A stretch of DNA of 64,000 bases from Aliihoeflea sp023389195 (lineage in GTDB: Bacteria > Pseudomonadota > Alphaproteobacteria > Rhizobiales > Rhizobiaceae). The notes beneath the pieces were generated by a model, which was given only the letters and a program-made list of their open reading frames with translations, did not search any database and was not told the origin of the DNA. Below, one piece after another: positions 16,004-24,903 of this stretch. Numbering within the stretch: position 1 is the stretch's first letter; every line of letters begins with the position of its first letter. The stretch covers positions 24,780 through 88,779 of the forward strand of contig JAEWET010000052.1 of NCBI GenBank assembly GCA_023389195.1, given 5' to 3'. A program made the position numbers and the translations under genes.

Positions 16004-16825
16004 ATGCCTTTCATCAAGACCGCCGACGACACCCAGATATTCTACAATGAATGGGGCAGCGGCAAACCCGTCATTCTCATCCATGGCTGGCCGCTCGACG
16101 GCGACATGTGGGAATACAATGCCCGCGTCCTCGCCGATGCCGGCCTGCGCGTCATCTCCTATGACCGCCGCGGCTTCGGTCGGTCGAGCCAGCCCTGGTC
16201 GGGCTACGACTACAACACGATGGCCGGCGACCTGAATTCCATCATTGACGAGTTGGATTTGCGCGACGTCTCGCTCGTCGGCTTCTCGATGGGCGGCGGC
16301 GAAGTCGCCCGCCATATCGGCCGATACGGCACCGATCGCATATCCAAGGCCGTCCTCGTCTCCGCCGTCACGCCGTTCCTGCTCAAGACCGGCGACAATC
16401 CCGACGGTGTCGACAAAAGCGTGTTCGACGAGATGGTCGATGGCCTCAAGGCGGACCGCCCGCATTTCCTCGCCGATTTCGGCAAGAAGTTCTACGGCGC
16501 CGGAATGCTCAATTTCGACATTTCGAACGAACTCCTCGCCTGGACGAGCCAGGTCGCGATGCTCGCCTCGCCCAAGGCCACGCTTGACTGCGTCCGCGCC
16601 TTTTCCGAAACCGACTTCCGCGAGGACCTGCGCAAATTCTCGGTCCCGACCCTCGTCATCCATGGCGACAACGACCAGACGGTGCCGATCGACGTCTCGG
16701 CAAACCGGGTGCGGGAATTCCTGCCAAGTGCCGAACTCAAAGTCTACGACGGCGCGCCCCACGGCCTCTACTTCACCGACAAGGACAAGCTCAATCAGGA
16801 TCTGATCGATTTCATCGGCAGGTAG
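16004..16825 (+). CDS. Alpha/beta hydrolase, non-haem chloroperoxidase/arylesterase-like
   Basis: The product is 273 residues with the whole catalytic triad visible: nucleophile S95 in GFSMGG, acid D224 in GDNDQTVP and H253 in APHGLY. The oxyanion HGWPLDGDMWEYN segment at 27-39 is typical of cofactor-free haloperoxidase-like esterases. GGAGAA lies ahead of the ATG. It is co-directional with soxBDAG after a 109-base gap, but there is no reason to tie it to sarcosine. The substrate is unknown. Confidence 0.9.
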   Translation: MPFIKTADDTQIFYNEWGSGKPVILIHGWPLDGDMWEYNARVLADAGLRVISYDRRGFGRSSQPWSGYDYNTMAGDLNSIIDELDLRDVSLVGFSMGGGEVARHIGRYGTDRISKAVLVSAVTPFLLKTGDNPDGVDKSVFDEMVDGLKADRPHFLADFGKKFYGAGMLNFDISNELLAWTSQVAMLASPKATLDCVRAFSETDFREDLRKFSVPTLVIHGDNDQTVPIDVSANRVREFLPSAELKVYDGAPHGLYFTDKDKLNQDLIDFIGR

Positions 16826-16890
16826 GGCACCGAACTCGCGGCCATTCGCCGAAGTTTGAGAAGCGTGAAGCACTCAAGTTCCCGGTGGAG

Positions 16891-17031
16891 ACCCCCACCC
16901 TTTATCCCTCCCCACAAGGGGGAGGGAATTCGTCAGCGTGCTGTCCAACCTTCAATGCAGCGCCCAGCTTGGGCTTAAGCACCGCGCTCAAGCCTCCCTC
17001 CCCCTTGTGGGGAGGGATAAAGGGTGGGGGT
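16891..17031. repeat. Palindromic intergenic repeat R5 (family A)
   Basis: The arms start ACCCCCACCCTTTATCCC (16891) and end GGGATAAAGGGTGGGGGT (17031). It is nearly identical to R2 and R7. It fills the gap between the convergent hydrolase and nitroreductase genes. Confidence 0.9.
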
Positions 17032-17074
17032 CACTTCATAAAGGCTCGTCCGAAGGACTCCACTCCCCCCACCC

Positions 17075-17785
17075 TCACTTCACAAACGAAACGAACTCCT
17101 CCAACGGCGCCCGCTCCGACCGAAGCGTATTTTCCGGTTTCGTTTCATCCTCGAACCCCAGCGCCATGCCGCAGACGATGATTTCCTCATCGGGAATGTC
17201 GAGCACCGGCCGGATCTGCCGGTGATACGGCGCGAACGCGGCCTGCGGGCAGGTGTGGAGGCCCCGGCCCCGCGCCGCGATCATGATCGATTGCAGGAAC
17301 ATGCCGTGGTCTATCCACGAGCCCATGTTCAGCCGCCTGTCGATCGTGAAGATCATGCCGACCGGCGCATCGAAGAAGGAGAAGTTGCGGTCGTGCTGCG
17401 CCCGCATCCGCTCGACCTCGCGCTTGCCGATGCCCAGCAGGCTGTAGAGCGCGAAGCCAACCGCGCGCCGGCGCGTCAGGTAGGGTTCGAAGAACTGGTC
17501 GGGATAATATTTGTATTCGTCCCAGGCGATCTTCTCGGCGCGGATGCCTGAATCGAGAATCGCGTCGGTCACCGCCTGCTTCTTCTGGCCGGTGACGACA
17601 TAGACTTTCCAAGGCTGCATGTTGGTGCCGGAAGGCGCGCGCGCAGCGATTTCAAGAATATCGCGGACGGTCGCCTCGTCCACCGGCGTCGGCAGAAAGG
17701 CGCGCACCGATTTCCGCGAATTGATCGCCTCGTCGACGATTGCGGATTCATCGATGATGGAAGTCTTGTTGTCCGGAGCCAACAT
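17075..17785 (-). CDS. Nitroreductase-family FMN oxidoreductase
   Basis: The product is 236 residues from the ATG at 17785. It has the nitroreductase opening SRKSVRAFLPTPVDEATVRDILEIAARAPSGTNMQPWKVYVVTG, with the FMN-contacting Arg/Ser cluster, and the late EEIIVCGMALGFED. These enzymes use NAD(P)H to reduce nitro, quinone or enone substrates. The gene is divergent from the FAD-GcvT gene at 17960 with a 174-base intergenic region, so the two may share control. The substrate is unknown. Confidence 0.88.
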   Translation of the reverse strand: MLAPDNKTSIIDESAIVDEAINSRKSVRAFLPTPVDEATVRDILEIAARAPSGTNMQPWKVYVVTGQKKQAVTDAILDSGIRAEKIAWDEYKYYPDQFFEPYLTRRRAVGFALYSLLGIGKREVERMRAQHDRNFSFFDAPVGMIFTIDRRLNMGSWIDHGMFLQSIMIAARGRGLHTCPQAAFAPYHRQIRPVLDIPDEEIIVCGMALGFEDETKPENTLRSERAPLEEFVSFVK

Positions 17786-17959
17786 CCGAAATTCCTTGCG
17801 TTGCGGGGCGCGACTCAACCCGAGGCGCCCGGTTCGCCGGGGCAGCGTGCCCCGCATAGGCCATGCCATGCCAGTGCGCAAATCCTTTGAGCCAGCATCG
17901 CGAAAGCTGTTGCCTTTTCCACCGCCCCTTGCACCCTTCCGGCAAAAAAGGGGAAATCG

Positions 17960-20413
17960 ATGAGCGAACTGCCAAGCCAGGCCCGGGTGGTGATCATCGG
18001 CGGCGGCGCCGTCGGCGTCTCCGCGCTCTTCCATCTCGCCAAGGCCGGCCGGAGCGATTGCGTTCTTCTGGAGAAAAACGAGCTGACCTCCGGCTCGACC
18101 TGGCATGCCGCCGGCAACGTCCCCACCTTCTCCTCATCCTGGTCGGTCATGAACATGCAGCGCTATTCAGCGCAGCTCTATCGCGGCCTCGCCGACGAAG
18201 TCGACTATCCGATGAACTACCACGTCACCGGCTCCGTGCGCCTCGCCCACACGAAGGAGCGGATGCAGGAGTTCGCGCGCGTCAAATCCATGGGCCGCCA
18301 CCAAGGCATGGACATCGACATTCTCGGCCTCGACGAGTTGAAGACGCGCTACCCGTTCCTCGAGACACACGACCTCAAGGGCGCGCTTTACGATCCGAAC
18401 GACGGCGACATCGATCCCGCGCAGTTGACCCAGGCCCTCGCAAAAGGCGCACGCGACCTCGGCGCAAAAATCATCCGCTTCTGCCCCGTCACCGGCGTCC
18501 GCCGCGAGAACGACCTCTGGAAGATCGAAACACCCAAGGGCGAGATCGCCTGCGAATACGTCGTCAACGCCGCCGGCTACCGCGCGGGCGAAGTTGGTCG
18601 GATGTTCGGCCGCGAAATCCCGATGATGGTGATGAGCCATCAATACATCCTGTTCGAAGAAATCCCCGAACTCGCCGCCTGGTCGAGCGAAGTCGGCCAC
18701 AAGCTGCCGCTCCTGCGCGACGTCGATTCCTCCTACTACCTGCGCCAGGAAAAGACCGGCATGAACCTCGGCCCCTACGAGCGCAACTGCCGCGCCCATT
18801 GGGCGAGCGCCGCCGATCCGATGCCGGACGACTTCTCCTTCCAGCTCTTCCCCGACGATCTCGACCGCCTCGAATGGTATCTCGACGACGCCGTCAGACG
18901 TGTGCCCATCCTCGGCACCGCCGGCCTTTCCAAAATCATCAACGGCCCGATCCCCTATACGCCCGACGGCAATCCGCTGATCGGCCCGATGCCCGGCGTC
19001 CCGAACGCCTTCGAGGCCTGCGTCTTCACCTTCGGCATCGCGCAGGCGGGCGGCGCGGGCAAGGTGCTCGCCGAATGGGTCACACAAGGCGCGACCGAAT
19101 GGGACATGTGGTCCTGCGACCCGCGCCGTTTCACCGCCTTCGCCGCCGCGCCCGACTATGCCGTGGCCAAGGGCATGGAGGTCTACGGCCACGAATACGC
19201 GATCCATTTCCCTCGCCACGCCTGGCCGGCGGGACGCCCCGCCAAGCTCTCCCCCATCCACGACCGCATCGCCGCCCTCGGCGCGCAATTCGGCGCTGCC
19301 AATGGCTGGGAACGCGCCAACTGGTACGCCCACCCCGGCGACGACACCTCCGAAGTCGCAACCCAGACCTTCAACCGCGACGGCCCCTGGCAGGCCCGCA
19401 TCCGCGAGGAATGCCACGCGGTGCGCGACGCCGCCGGCATCCTCGACCTCCCCGGCTTCTCCCGCTTCCGCCTGCAAGGCGACGGCGCGCGCGACTGGCT
19501 GTCATCGCTCATTACCGGCACCGTCCCGAAACCCGGCCGCCTCGGCCTCGCCTATTTCGCCGACGCCAAGGGCCGGCTCGTCACCGAAATGTCGATCATG
19601 GCGCTCGCCGACGACTTCTTCTTCCTCATCACCGCTGCCGCAGCCGAACTCCACGACTTCGAGTGGCTGTCGAAGCACCTGCCGCAAGGCTCTGCGATCT
19701 CACTTCAAAACGTCACCGACGCCTTCTCCTGCCAGATCCTCACCGGACCCGCGTCACGCGCCATCCTCGCCGACATCACCGACGCCGACCTGTCGCTCCC
19801 CTGGCTCACCCACCAATCCGCCCGGATCGCCGACCATTGGTGCCAACTCGTCCGCGTCTCCTTCGCCGGCGAACTCGGCTGGGAAATCCACACCAAGATT
19901 GAAGACACTGCTCCCATCTCCGATGCGGTCTGGCACGCCGGCCAGAACAACGGCCTGAAGCCCTTCGGCATGTTCGCGCTGGACTCATTGCGCCTCGAGA
20001 AGGGCTACCGCGCCTGGAAGCAGGACCTCTCCACGGACTACTCCGTCCTGCAATCCGACCTCGAACGCTTCGTCAAATGGGATAAGCCCGACTTCCTCGG
20101 CAAAGCTGCGCTGGCCGCCGAAAAACAGCGCGGCATCGCCAAGCGCTTCGCCCTCCTCACCCTCGACGCCCCCGGCGCCTGCGACGCGCCCTACATGTCG
20201 ACCGTCTGGCGCGATGGCGAAATCGTCGGCGAAACGACCTCCGGCGGCTGGGGTCACCGCGTGGACCAGTCGATCGCCCTTGCCATGCTGCGCTCCGATT
20301 GTGCAGAACCGGGCTCCCGGGTCGAGGTCGAGATCTTCGGCGAGCGCTTCGCCGCCACGGTCCACGGCGACGCGCCCCTCTGGGACCCGGCCAACGCCCG
20401 ACTCAAAGCCTGA
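17960..20413 (+). CDS. FAD-dependent N-methyl amino acid dehydrogenase, dimethylglycine dehydrogenase-like (paralogue 2)
   Basis: The product is 817 residues; GGGGAAATCG precedes the ATG. The FAD motif is GGGAVGVSALFHLAKAG, and H49 in LTSGSTWHAAGN is the expected covalent flavin site. The residue after AAG is Asn here, where the other two copies have Leu. The middle FAO_M linker is around WERANWYAHPG and the GcvT domain carries SFAGELGWEIHTK. It should oxidise an N-methyl (or related amine) substrate with transfer to THF. An aminotransferase begins 10 bases after its stop and paralogue 3 follows, forming a probable operon. The substrate is not assignable. Confidence 0.86.
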   Translation: MSELPSQARVVIIGGGAVGVSALFHLAKAGRSDCVLLEKNELTSGSTWHAAGNVPTFSSSWSVMNMQRYSAQLYRGLADEVDYPMNYHVTGSVRLAHTKERMQEFARVKSMGRHQGMDIDILGLDELKTRYPFLETHDLKGALYDPNDGDIDPAQLTQALAKGARDLGAKIIRFCPVTGVRRENDLWKIETPKGEIACEYVVNAAGYRAGEVGRMFGREIPMMVMSHQYILFEEIPELAAWSSEVGHKLPLLRDVDSSYYLRQEKTGMNLGPYERNCRAHWASAADPMPDDFSFQLFPDDLDRLEWYLDDAVRRVPILGTAGLSKIINGPIPYTPDGNPLIGPMPGVPNAFEACVFTFGIAQAGGAGKVLAEWVTQGATEWDMWSCDPRRFTAFAAAPDYAVAKGMEVYGHEYAIHFPRHAWPAGRPAKLSPIHDRIAALGAQFGAANGWERANWYAHPGDDTSEVATQTFNRDGPWQARIREECHAVRDAAGILDLPGFSRFRLQGDGARDWLSSLITGTVPKPGRLGLAYFADAKGRLVTEMSIMALADDFFFLITAAAAELHDFEWLSKHLPQGSAISLQNVTDAFSCQILTGPASRAILADITDADLSLPWLTHQSARIADHWCQLVRVSFAGELGWEIHTKIEDTAPISDAVWHAGQNNGLKPFGMFALDSLRLEKGYRAWKQDLSTDYSVLQSDLERFVKWDKPDFLGKAALAAEKQRGIAKRFALLTLDAPGACDAPYMSTVWRDGEIVGETTSGGWGHRVDQSIALAMLRSDCAEPGSRVEVEIFGERFAATVHGDAPLWDPANARLKA

Positions 20414-20423
20414 AGGTTCAGCC

Positions 20424-21608
20424 ATGCCCACCCCGTCCACCCGCATTTCCGGCATCATTCCCTCCGGCAAGGATGGCTGGGAGGTGCATTTCGAGGCCTA
20501 TACGCGCAAGCAGGCCGGCGAGGCGATCACCATGCTGTCGGTCGGCGACCATGATTTCGACACGCCGAGCGAGACGGTCGAGGCGTGTGTGCGCGAGGTT
20601 CGCGCCGGCCACCACCACTATACGAACCTGCCCGGCATACCGCGCCTGCGCCGCGCCATGGCGGCGGTCTCGGCCGAATCCACCGGCGTCCAGACGACCG
20701 CCGACCAGGTGCTCGCCACGCCCGGCGGCCAGTCCGCGCTTTTCGCCGCCGTCACCGCGACGCTCGATCCCGGCAGCCACGCCATCGTCGTCGCGCCCTA
20801 CTACGCGACCTATCCGGGCACGTTTCGCGCGGTCGGCGCCGGCTTCACCGTCGTCGAAACCCGCGCCGAAGACGGCTTCCAGCCCGACGCCGCCGCCATC
20901 GAAAAGGCGATCGAGCCCAACACCCGCGCGATCCTCATCAACTCGCCGAACAACCCGACCGGCGCGATCTACACCCGCGAAAGCCTCGAAAAGCTCGCCG
21001 ACATCTGCATCCGGCACGACCTCTGGCTCCTCTCCGACGAAGTCTACTGGTCCATCACCGGCGGGCGCGAGCACATCTCGCCGCGCGCCCTGCCGGGCAT
21101 GGAGGAGCGCACACTCGTCATCAACTCCATGTCGAAGAGCCACGGCATGACCGGCTGGCGCATCGGCTGGCTCACCGGCCCCGAACCGATGATCTCGCTC
21201 CTCATCAACCTCAATCTCGTCACCACCTACGGCCTGCCGGACTTCGTCTCCCGCGCGGCAACAGAGGCGCTGGAAAACCGCTACGGCGTCGACGACATCG
21301 CCGCCTGCTACGCCGCCCGCCGCACGATTTTCCTCGACGCGCTGGCCGGAGCCAACGACATCGTCGTGCGCGGCTCGGAAGGCGGCATGTACATCATGCT
21401 CGACATCTCCGCCGTCGACCAGGATTGCGAAGCCTTCGCCTGGGCATTGCTCGAAGCCGAAAAGATCGCCGTCATGCCCGGCTCCAGCTTCGGCGACGCC
21501 GCCAGCGGCCACATCCGCATCAGCCTTACCCAGCCCGACGACATCCTCCGCGACGCCGCCATCCGCCTGAAACGCTTCGTCGCCGGGTACAAGAGGAACG
21601 CGGCATAG
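20424..21608 (+). CDS. PLP-dependent aminotransferase, fold type I (aspartate aminotransferase-like)
   Basis: The product is 394 residues from the ATG at 20424. Active-site residues are clear: SPNNPTG with N177, LSDEVYW with D205 and Y208, the Schiff-base Lys K238 in NSMSKSHGMTGWR, and R246. It starts 10 bases after paralogue 2 and is followed by paralogue 3 after repeat R6. This placement suggests that demethylation by the flanking flavoenzymes yields a primary amino acid that is then transaminated; that is inference. The name arginine:pyruvate- or aspartate-type cannot be settled by eye. Confidence 0.88.
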   Translation: MPTPSTRISGIIPSGKDGWEVHFEAYTRKQAGEAITMLSVGDHDFDTPSETVEACVREVRAGHHHYTNLPGIPRLRRAMAAVSAESTGVQTTADQVLATPGGQSALFAAVTATLDPGSHAIVVAPYYATYPGTFRAVGAGFTVVETRAEDGFQPDAAAIEKAIEPNTRAILINSPNNPTGAIYTRESLEKLADICIRHDLWLLSDEVYWSITGGREHISPRALPGMEERTLVINSMSKSHGMTGWRIGWLTGPEPMISLLINLNLVTTYGLPDFVSRAATEALENRYGVDDIAACYAARRTIFLDALAGANDIVVRGSEGGMYIMLDISAVDQDCEAFAWALLEAEKIAVMPGSSFGDAASGHIRISLTQPDDILRDAAIRLKRFVAGYKRNAA

Positions 21609-21621
21609 TGGAGAGTCCGCT

Positions 21622-21757
21622 ACCCCCACCCCGCACCCCTCCCCACAAAGGGGAGGGAGACATACGCGCAGCGACCCATTTTGCATCGTCGCTCCAAGCG
21701 GACCCGCAACGTCGACGCCCTCCCTCCCCCTTGTGGGGAGGGATAAAGGGTGGGGGT
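21622..21757. repeat. Palindromic intergenic repeat R6 (family A, left arm diverged)
   Basis: The right arm (to 21757) matches R2, R5 and R7. The left arm reads ACCCCCACCCCGCACCCCTC, diverged at the TTTAT core. It lies between the aminotransferase and paralogue 3, which run the same way, so it would be transcribed as a long hairpin inside the operon. Confidence 0.86.
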
Positions 21758-21786
21758 TCCCACGCGCAACCGCCCAAGGAAGTCCC

Positions 21787-24237
21787 ATGACCACGCCCCC
21801 CGCCCGCGCCCGCGCCGTCATCATCGGCGGCGGCATTTCCGGATGCTCCGTCGCCTACCATCTGGCAAAGCTCGGCTGGCGCGACATCGTGCTTCTGGAG
21901 CGCAAGCAGCTCACCTCCGGCACGACATGGCACGCCGCCGGCCTCGTCGGCCAACTCCGCGCCTCGCGCAACATGACGCGGCTGGCGAAATATTCCGCCG
22001 ATCTCTACACCAAACTCGAGGCCGAAACCGGCGTCGCCACCGGCATGCGGCAGGTCGGCTCGATCACCGTCGCCCTCACCGACGAGCGCAGGCAAGAAAT
22101 CTTCCGCCAGGCGTCGCTCGCCCGCGCCTTCGATGTCGACGTGCGCGAAATCTCGCCGGCCGAGGTCAAGGAGATGTACCCGCATCTCAACATCGACGGC
22201 GTCAAGGCCGGCGTCCACCTGCCACTCGACGGCCAGTCCGACCCCGCCAACATCGCCATGGCACTCGCCAAGGGCGCCCGTCAGAACGGCGCGACCATCG
22301 CCGAGAACGTCAAGGTCACGATGGTTCACCTGAGAAACGGCCGCGTCTCCGGCGTTTCGTGGGAGCAAAACGGCGAAGCTGGCACCATCGAAACCGACAT
22401 CGTCGTCAACTGCGCGGGCATGTGGGCGCGCGACCTCGGCGCCATGTCGGGCGTCACTGTCCCGCTCCATGCCTGCGAGCATTTCTATCTCATCACCGAA
22501 CCGATCCCGGACCTCGGCCGCCTGCCGGTGCTGCGCGTTCCCGACGAGTGCGCCTATTACAAGGAAGACGCCGGCAAGATGATGCTCGGCGCCTTCGAGC
22601 CGAAGGCGAAAGCCTGGCCGCCGGTCGGCGAGCGCATCCGCGAAGATTTCTGCTTCGACCAGTTGCAGGAGGACTTCGGACATTTCGAACCGATCCTCGA
22701 AATGGGCGTCAACCGCATGCCGATGTTGGGCTCGGCAGGTATCCACACCTTCTTCAACGGCCCCGAAAGCTTCACGCCCGACGATCGCTACTATCTCGGC
22801 GAAGCGCCCGAACTCGGCGGCTATTGGGTCGCGGCCGGCTACAATTCCATCGGCATCGTCTCGTCCGGCGGCGCGGGTATGGCACTCGCCCAGTGGATGA
22901 ACGATGGCGAGCCGCCCTTCGACCTTTGGGAAGTCGACATCCGCCGCGCCCAGCCATTCCAGAAGAATCGCGCCTATCTGCGCGAGCGCGTCTCCGAAAC
23001 CCTCGGCCTCCTCTACGCCGACCACTTCCCTTATCGCCAGATGGAAACCTCGCGCGGCATCCGCCGCTCGCCACTTCACGAGCACCTGAAGGCGCGCGGT
23101 GCCGTCTTCGGTGAGGTCGCCGGCTGGGAGCGCGCCAATTGGTTCGCCCGCGACAGCCAGGAGCGCGACTACCGCTATTCCTGGCAGCGCCAGAACTGGT
23201 TCGACAATCAGCGCGAGGAGCATCTGGCGGTCCGCAACAATGTCGGCCTGTTCGACATGACCTCCTTCGGCAAAATTCGCGTCGAAGGCCGCGATGCCTG
23301 CGCGTTCCTCCAGCGCCTTTGCGGCAACGACATCGACGTCGAACCCGGCCGCATCGTCTATACGCAGATGCTCAACGCGCGCGGCGGCATCGAGAGCGAC
23401 CTCACGGTCACCCGCCTGTCGGACACCGCCTTCTTCCTCGTCGTGCCCGGCGCGACGCTCCAGCGCGATCTCGCCTGGCTGCGCCGGCACCTGACCGACG
23501 AGTTCGTGGTCATCACCGACGTGACAGCCGCCGAAGCGGTTCTGTGCCTCATGGGGCCGCAATCGCGCGCTCTGATCCAGAAAATTAGCCCCAACGACTT
23601 CTCCAACGAAGCAAATCCGTTCGGCACGAGTCAGGAGATCGAAATCGGCATGGGCCTCGCCCGCGCCCATCGCGTCACCTATGTTGGCGAACTCGGCTGG
23701 GAACTTTACGTTGCGACCGACCAAGCCGCGCATGTCTTCGAGGCGATCGAGGCGGCGGGCGCAGATGTCGGCCTGAAACTTTGCGGCCTCCACACACTCG
23801 ATTCCTGCCGCATCGAAAAGGCCTTCCGCCATTTCGGCCACGACATCACCGACGAGGATCACGTCCTCGAAGCCGGCCTCAGCTTTGCGGTGAAGACCGC
23901 CAAGGGCGAATTCATCGGTCGCGATGCCGTGCTGCGCACCAAGGATACCGGCCTGTCGCGCCGGCTCGTTCAGTTCAAGCTGAACGACCCGCAACCGCTT
24001 CTCTTCCACAATGAGGCCATCGTGCGCAACGGCGAGATCGTCGGCACGATTACCTCCGGCAATTACGGCCATCATCTGGGCGGGGCGATCGGCCTTGGCT
24101 ATGTGCCGTCGAAGAGCGAGACGGCCGCAGACATGCTCGCCTCGACCTACGAGATCGAGGTGGCGGGCATTCGCCACCCCGCAACCGCCTCACTCAAGCC
24201 GATGTACGACCCGGCCTCCGAACGCGTGCGGATGTAG
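21787..24237 (+). CDS. FAD-dependent N-methyl amino acid dehydrogenase, dimethylglycine dehydrogenase-like (paralogue 3)
   Basis: The product is 816 residues from the ATG at 21787; an open extension upstream runs into repeat R6. The FAD motif is GGGISGCSVAYHLAKLG, with H49 in LTSGTTWHAAGLVGQLRAS. This LVGQLR stretch resembles dimethylglycine/sarcosine dehydrogenases more closely than paralogues 1 and 2 do. The linker at WERANWFARDSQERDYRYSW is followed by a GcvT domain with YVGELGWELYVA. It probably donates methylene to THF. It is the last gene of the run 17960-24237. Confidence 0.87.
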   Translation: MTTPPARARAVIIGGGISGCSVAYHLAKLGWRDIVLLERKQLTSGTTWHAAGLVGQLRASRNMTRLAKYSADLYTKLEAETGVATGMRQVGSITVALTDERRQEIFRQASLARAFDVDVREISPAEVKEMYPHLNIDGVKAGVHLPLDGQSDPANIAMALAKGARQNGATIAENVKVTMVHLRNGRVSGVSWEQNGEAGTIETDIVVNCAGMWARDLGAMSGVTVPLHACEHFYLITEPIPDLGRLPVLRVPDECAYYKEDAGKMMLGAFEPKAKAWPPVGERIREDFCFDQLQEDFGHFEPILEMGVNRMPMLGSAGIHTFFNGPESFTPDDRYYLGEAPELGGYWVAAGYNSIGIVSSGGAGMALAQWMNDGEPPFDLWEVDIRRAQPFQKNRAYLRERVSETLGLLYADHFPYRQMETSRGIRRSPLHEHLKARGAVFGEVAGWERANWFARDSQERDYRYSWQRQNWFDNQREEHLAVRNNVGLFDMTSFGKIRVEGRDACAFLQRLCGNDIDVEPGRIVYTQMLNARGGIESDLTVTRLSDTAFFLVVPGATLQRDLAWLRRHLTDEFVVITDVTAAEAVLCLMGPQSRALIQKISPNDFSNEANPFGTSQEIEIGMGLARAHRVTYVGELGWELYVATDQAAHVFEAIEAAGADVGLKLCGLHTLDSCRIEKAFRHFGHDITDEDHVLEAGLSFAVKTAKGEFIGRDAVLRTKDTGLSRRLVQFKLNDPQPLLFHNEAIVRNGEIVGTITSGNYGHHLGGAIGLGYVPSKSETAADMLASTYEIEVAGIRHPATASLKPMYDPASERVRM

Positions 24238-24240
24238 GGG

Positions 24241-24531
24241 TCAATCGTCGAACAGGAAAATGTCCTGGCCGCACCGATAGACGGGACACTGGTTCGCATC
24301 CCGCGTCTGGACCGAGGCGATCACTGGAACGCTCGGATGACTGCAGAACTGGCGCGATGCGACATAACGATCATAGGTAAACTGGCCGGTTGTCAGCACG
24401 ACCGCACCATTGTCGACGATCAGTTGCTGCACCTGCGCACACGACATCGCTCGGCTGTCCGCCCGGCCCTGCGCGCTCGCACCGGCAATCGTCGCCGCCA
24501 TCAGAATTGCCACCAGCGAGATTCGTTTCAC
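24241..24531 (-). CDS. Small secreted protein of unknown function
   Basis: The product is 96 residues from a GTG at 24531, chosen because GGAGG lies 9 bases upstream and because it puts a signal peptide at the N-terminus (VKRISLVAILMAATIAGASAQG). The mature part has four Cys (MSCAQVQQL, RQFCSHP, NQCPVYRCGQD), suggesting two disulphides in the periplasm. No family is named with certainty. It converges with paralogue 3, three bases apart. Confidence 0.7.
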   Translation of the reverse strand: MKRISLVAILMAATIAGASAQGRADSRAMSCAQVQQLIVDNGAVVLTTGQFTYDRYVASRQFCSHPSVPVIASVQTRDANQCPVYRCGQDIFLFDD

Positions 24532-24562
24532 GGCACGGTCCTCCGTCACGTTGCCGATGTGC

Positions 24563-24796
24563 CTAAAGGAATGCGGCCCCCAGAAAGGCCACGAGCACGA
24601 CACCGGAAACGATGATCGTCAATCGCCAGCTAAACCCGTTGCTCATTTCCGGTCCAGACCCATAATCGCGCCCGTCGCCCAGCATGATGCTCGGGGCATC
24701 TGCAGGGGTCAGGCGAACCGTCGGTCCGCCATTTTCGTCATTGCTGATTTCGACGACCTTCGACTGGTCGAGGATATCGCGTTCGAAATAGGTCAT
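24563..24796 (-). CDS. Small tail-anchored membrane protein
   Basis: The product is 77 residues. The N-terminal 50 are polar (VEISNDENGGPTVRLTPADAP) and the C-terminus is a single membrane segment (WRLTIIVSGVVLVAFLGAAFL). AGGGA lies just upstream of the ATG at 24796. It may be co-transcribed with the small secreted protein gene downstream. No function can be given. Confidence 0.55.
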   Translation of the reverse strand: MTYFERDILDQSKVVEISNDENGGPTVRLTPADAPSIMLGDGRDYGSGPEMSNGFSWRLTIIVSGVVLVAFLGAAFL

Positions 24797-24903
24797 CTCA
24801 TCCCTTGCCCGGCTGCAGCCAGCCCGTTGGTAATCGAATTGTGTTGCCTATATGGCCGGATAACGTCTCCGATCGGGCGCGTGTTCCGCGACTTCAACGA
24901 AGG

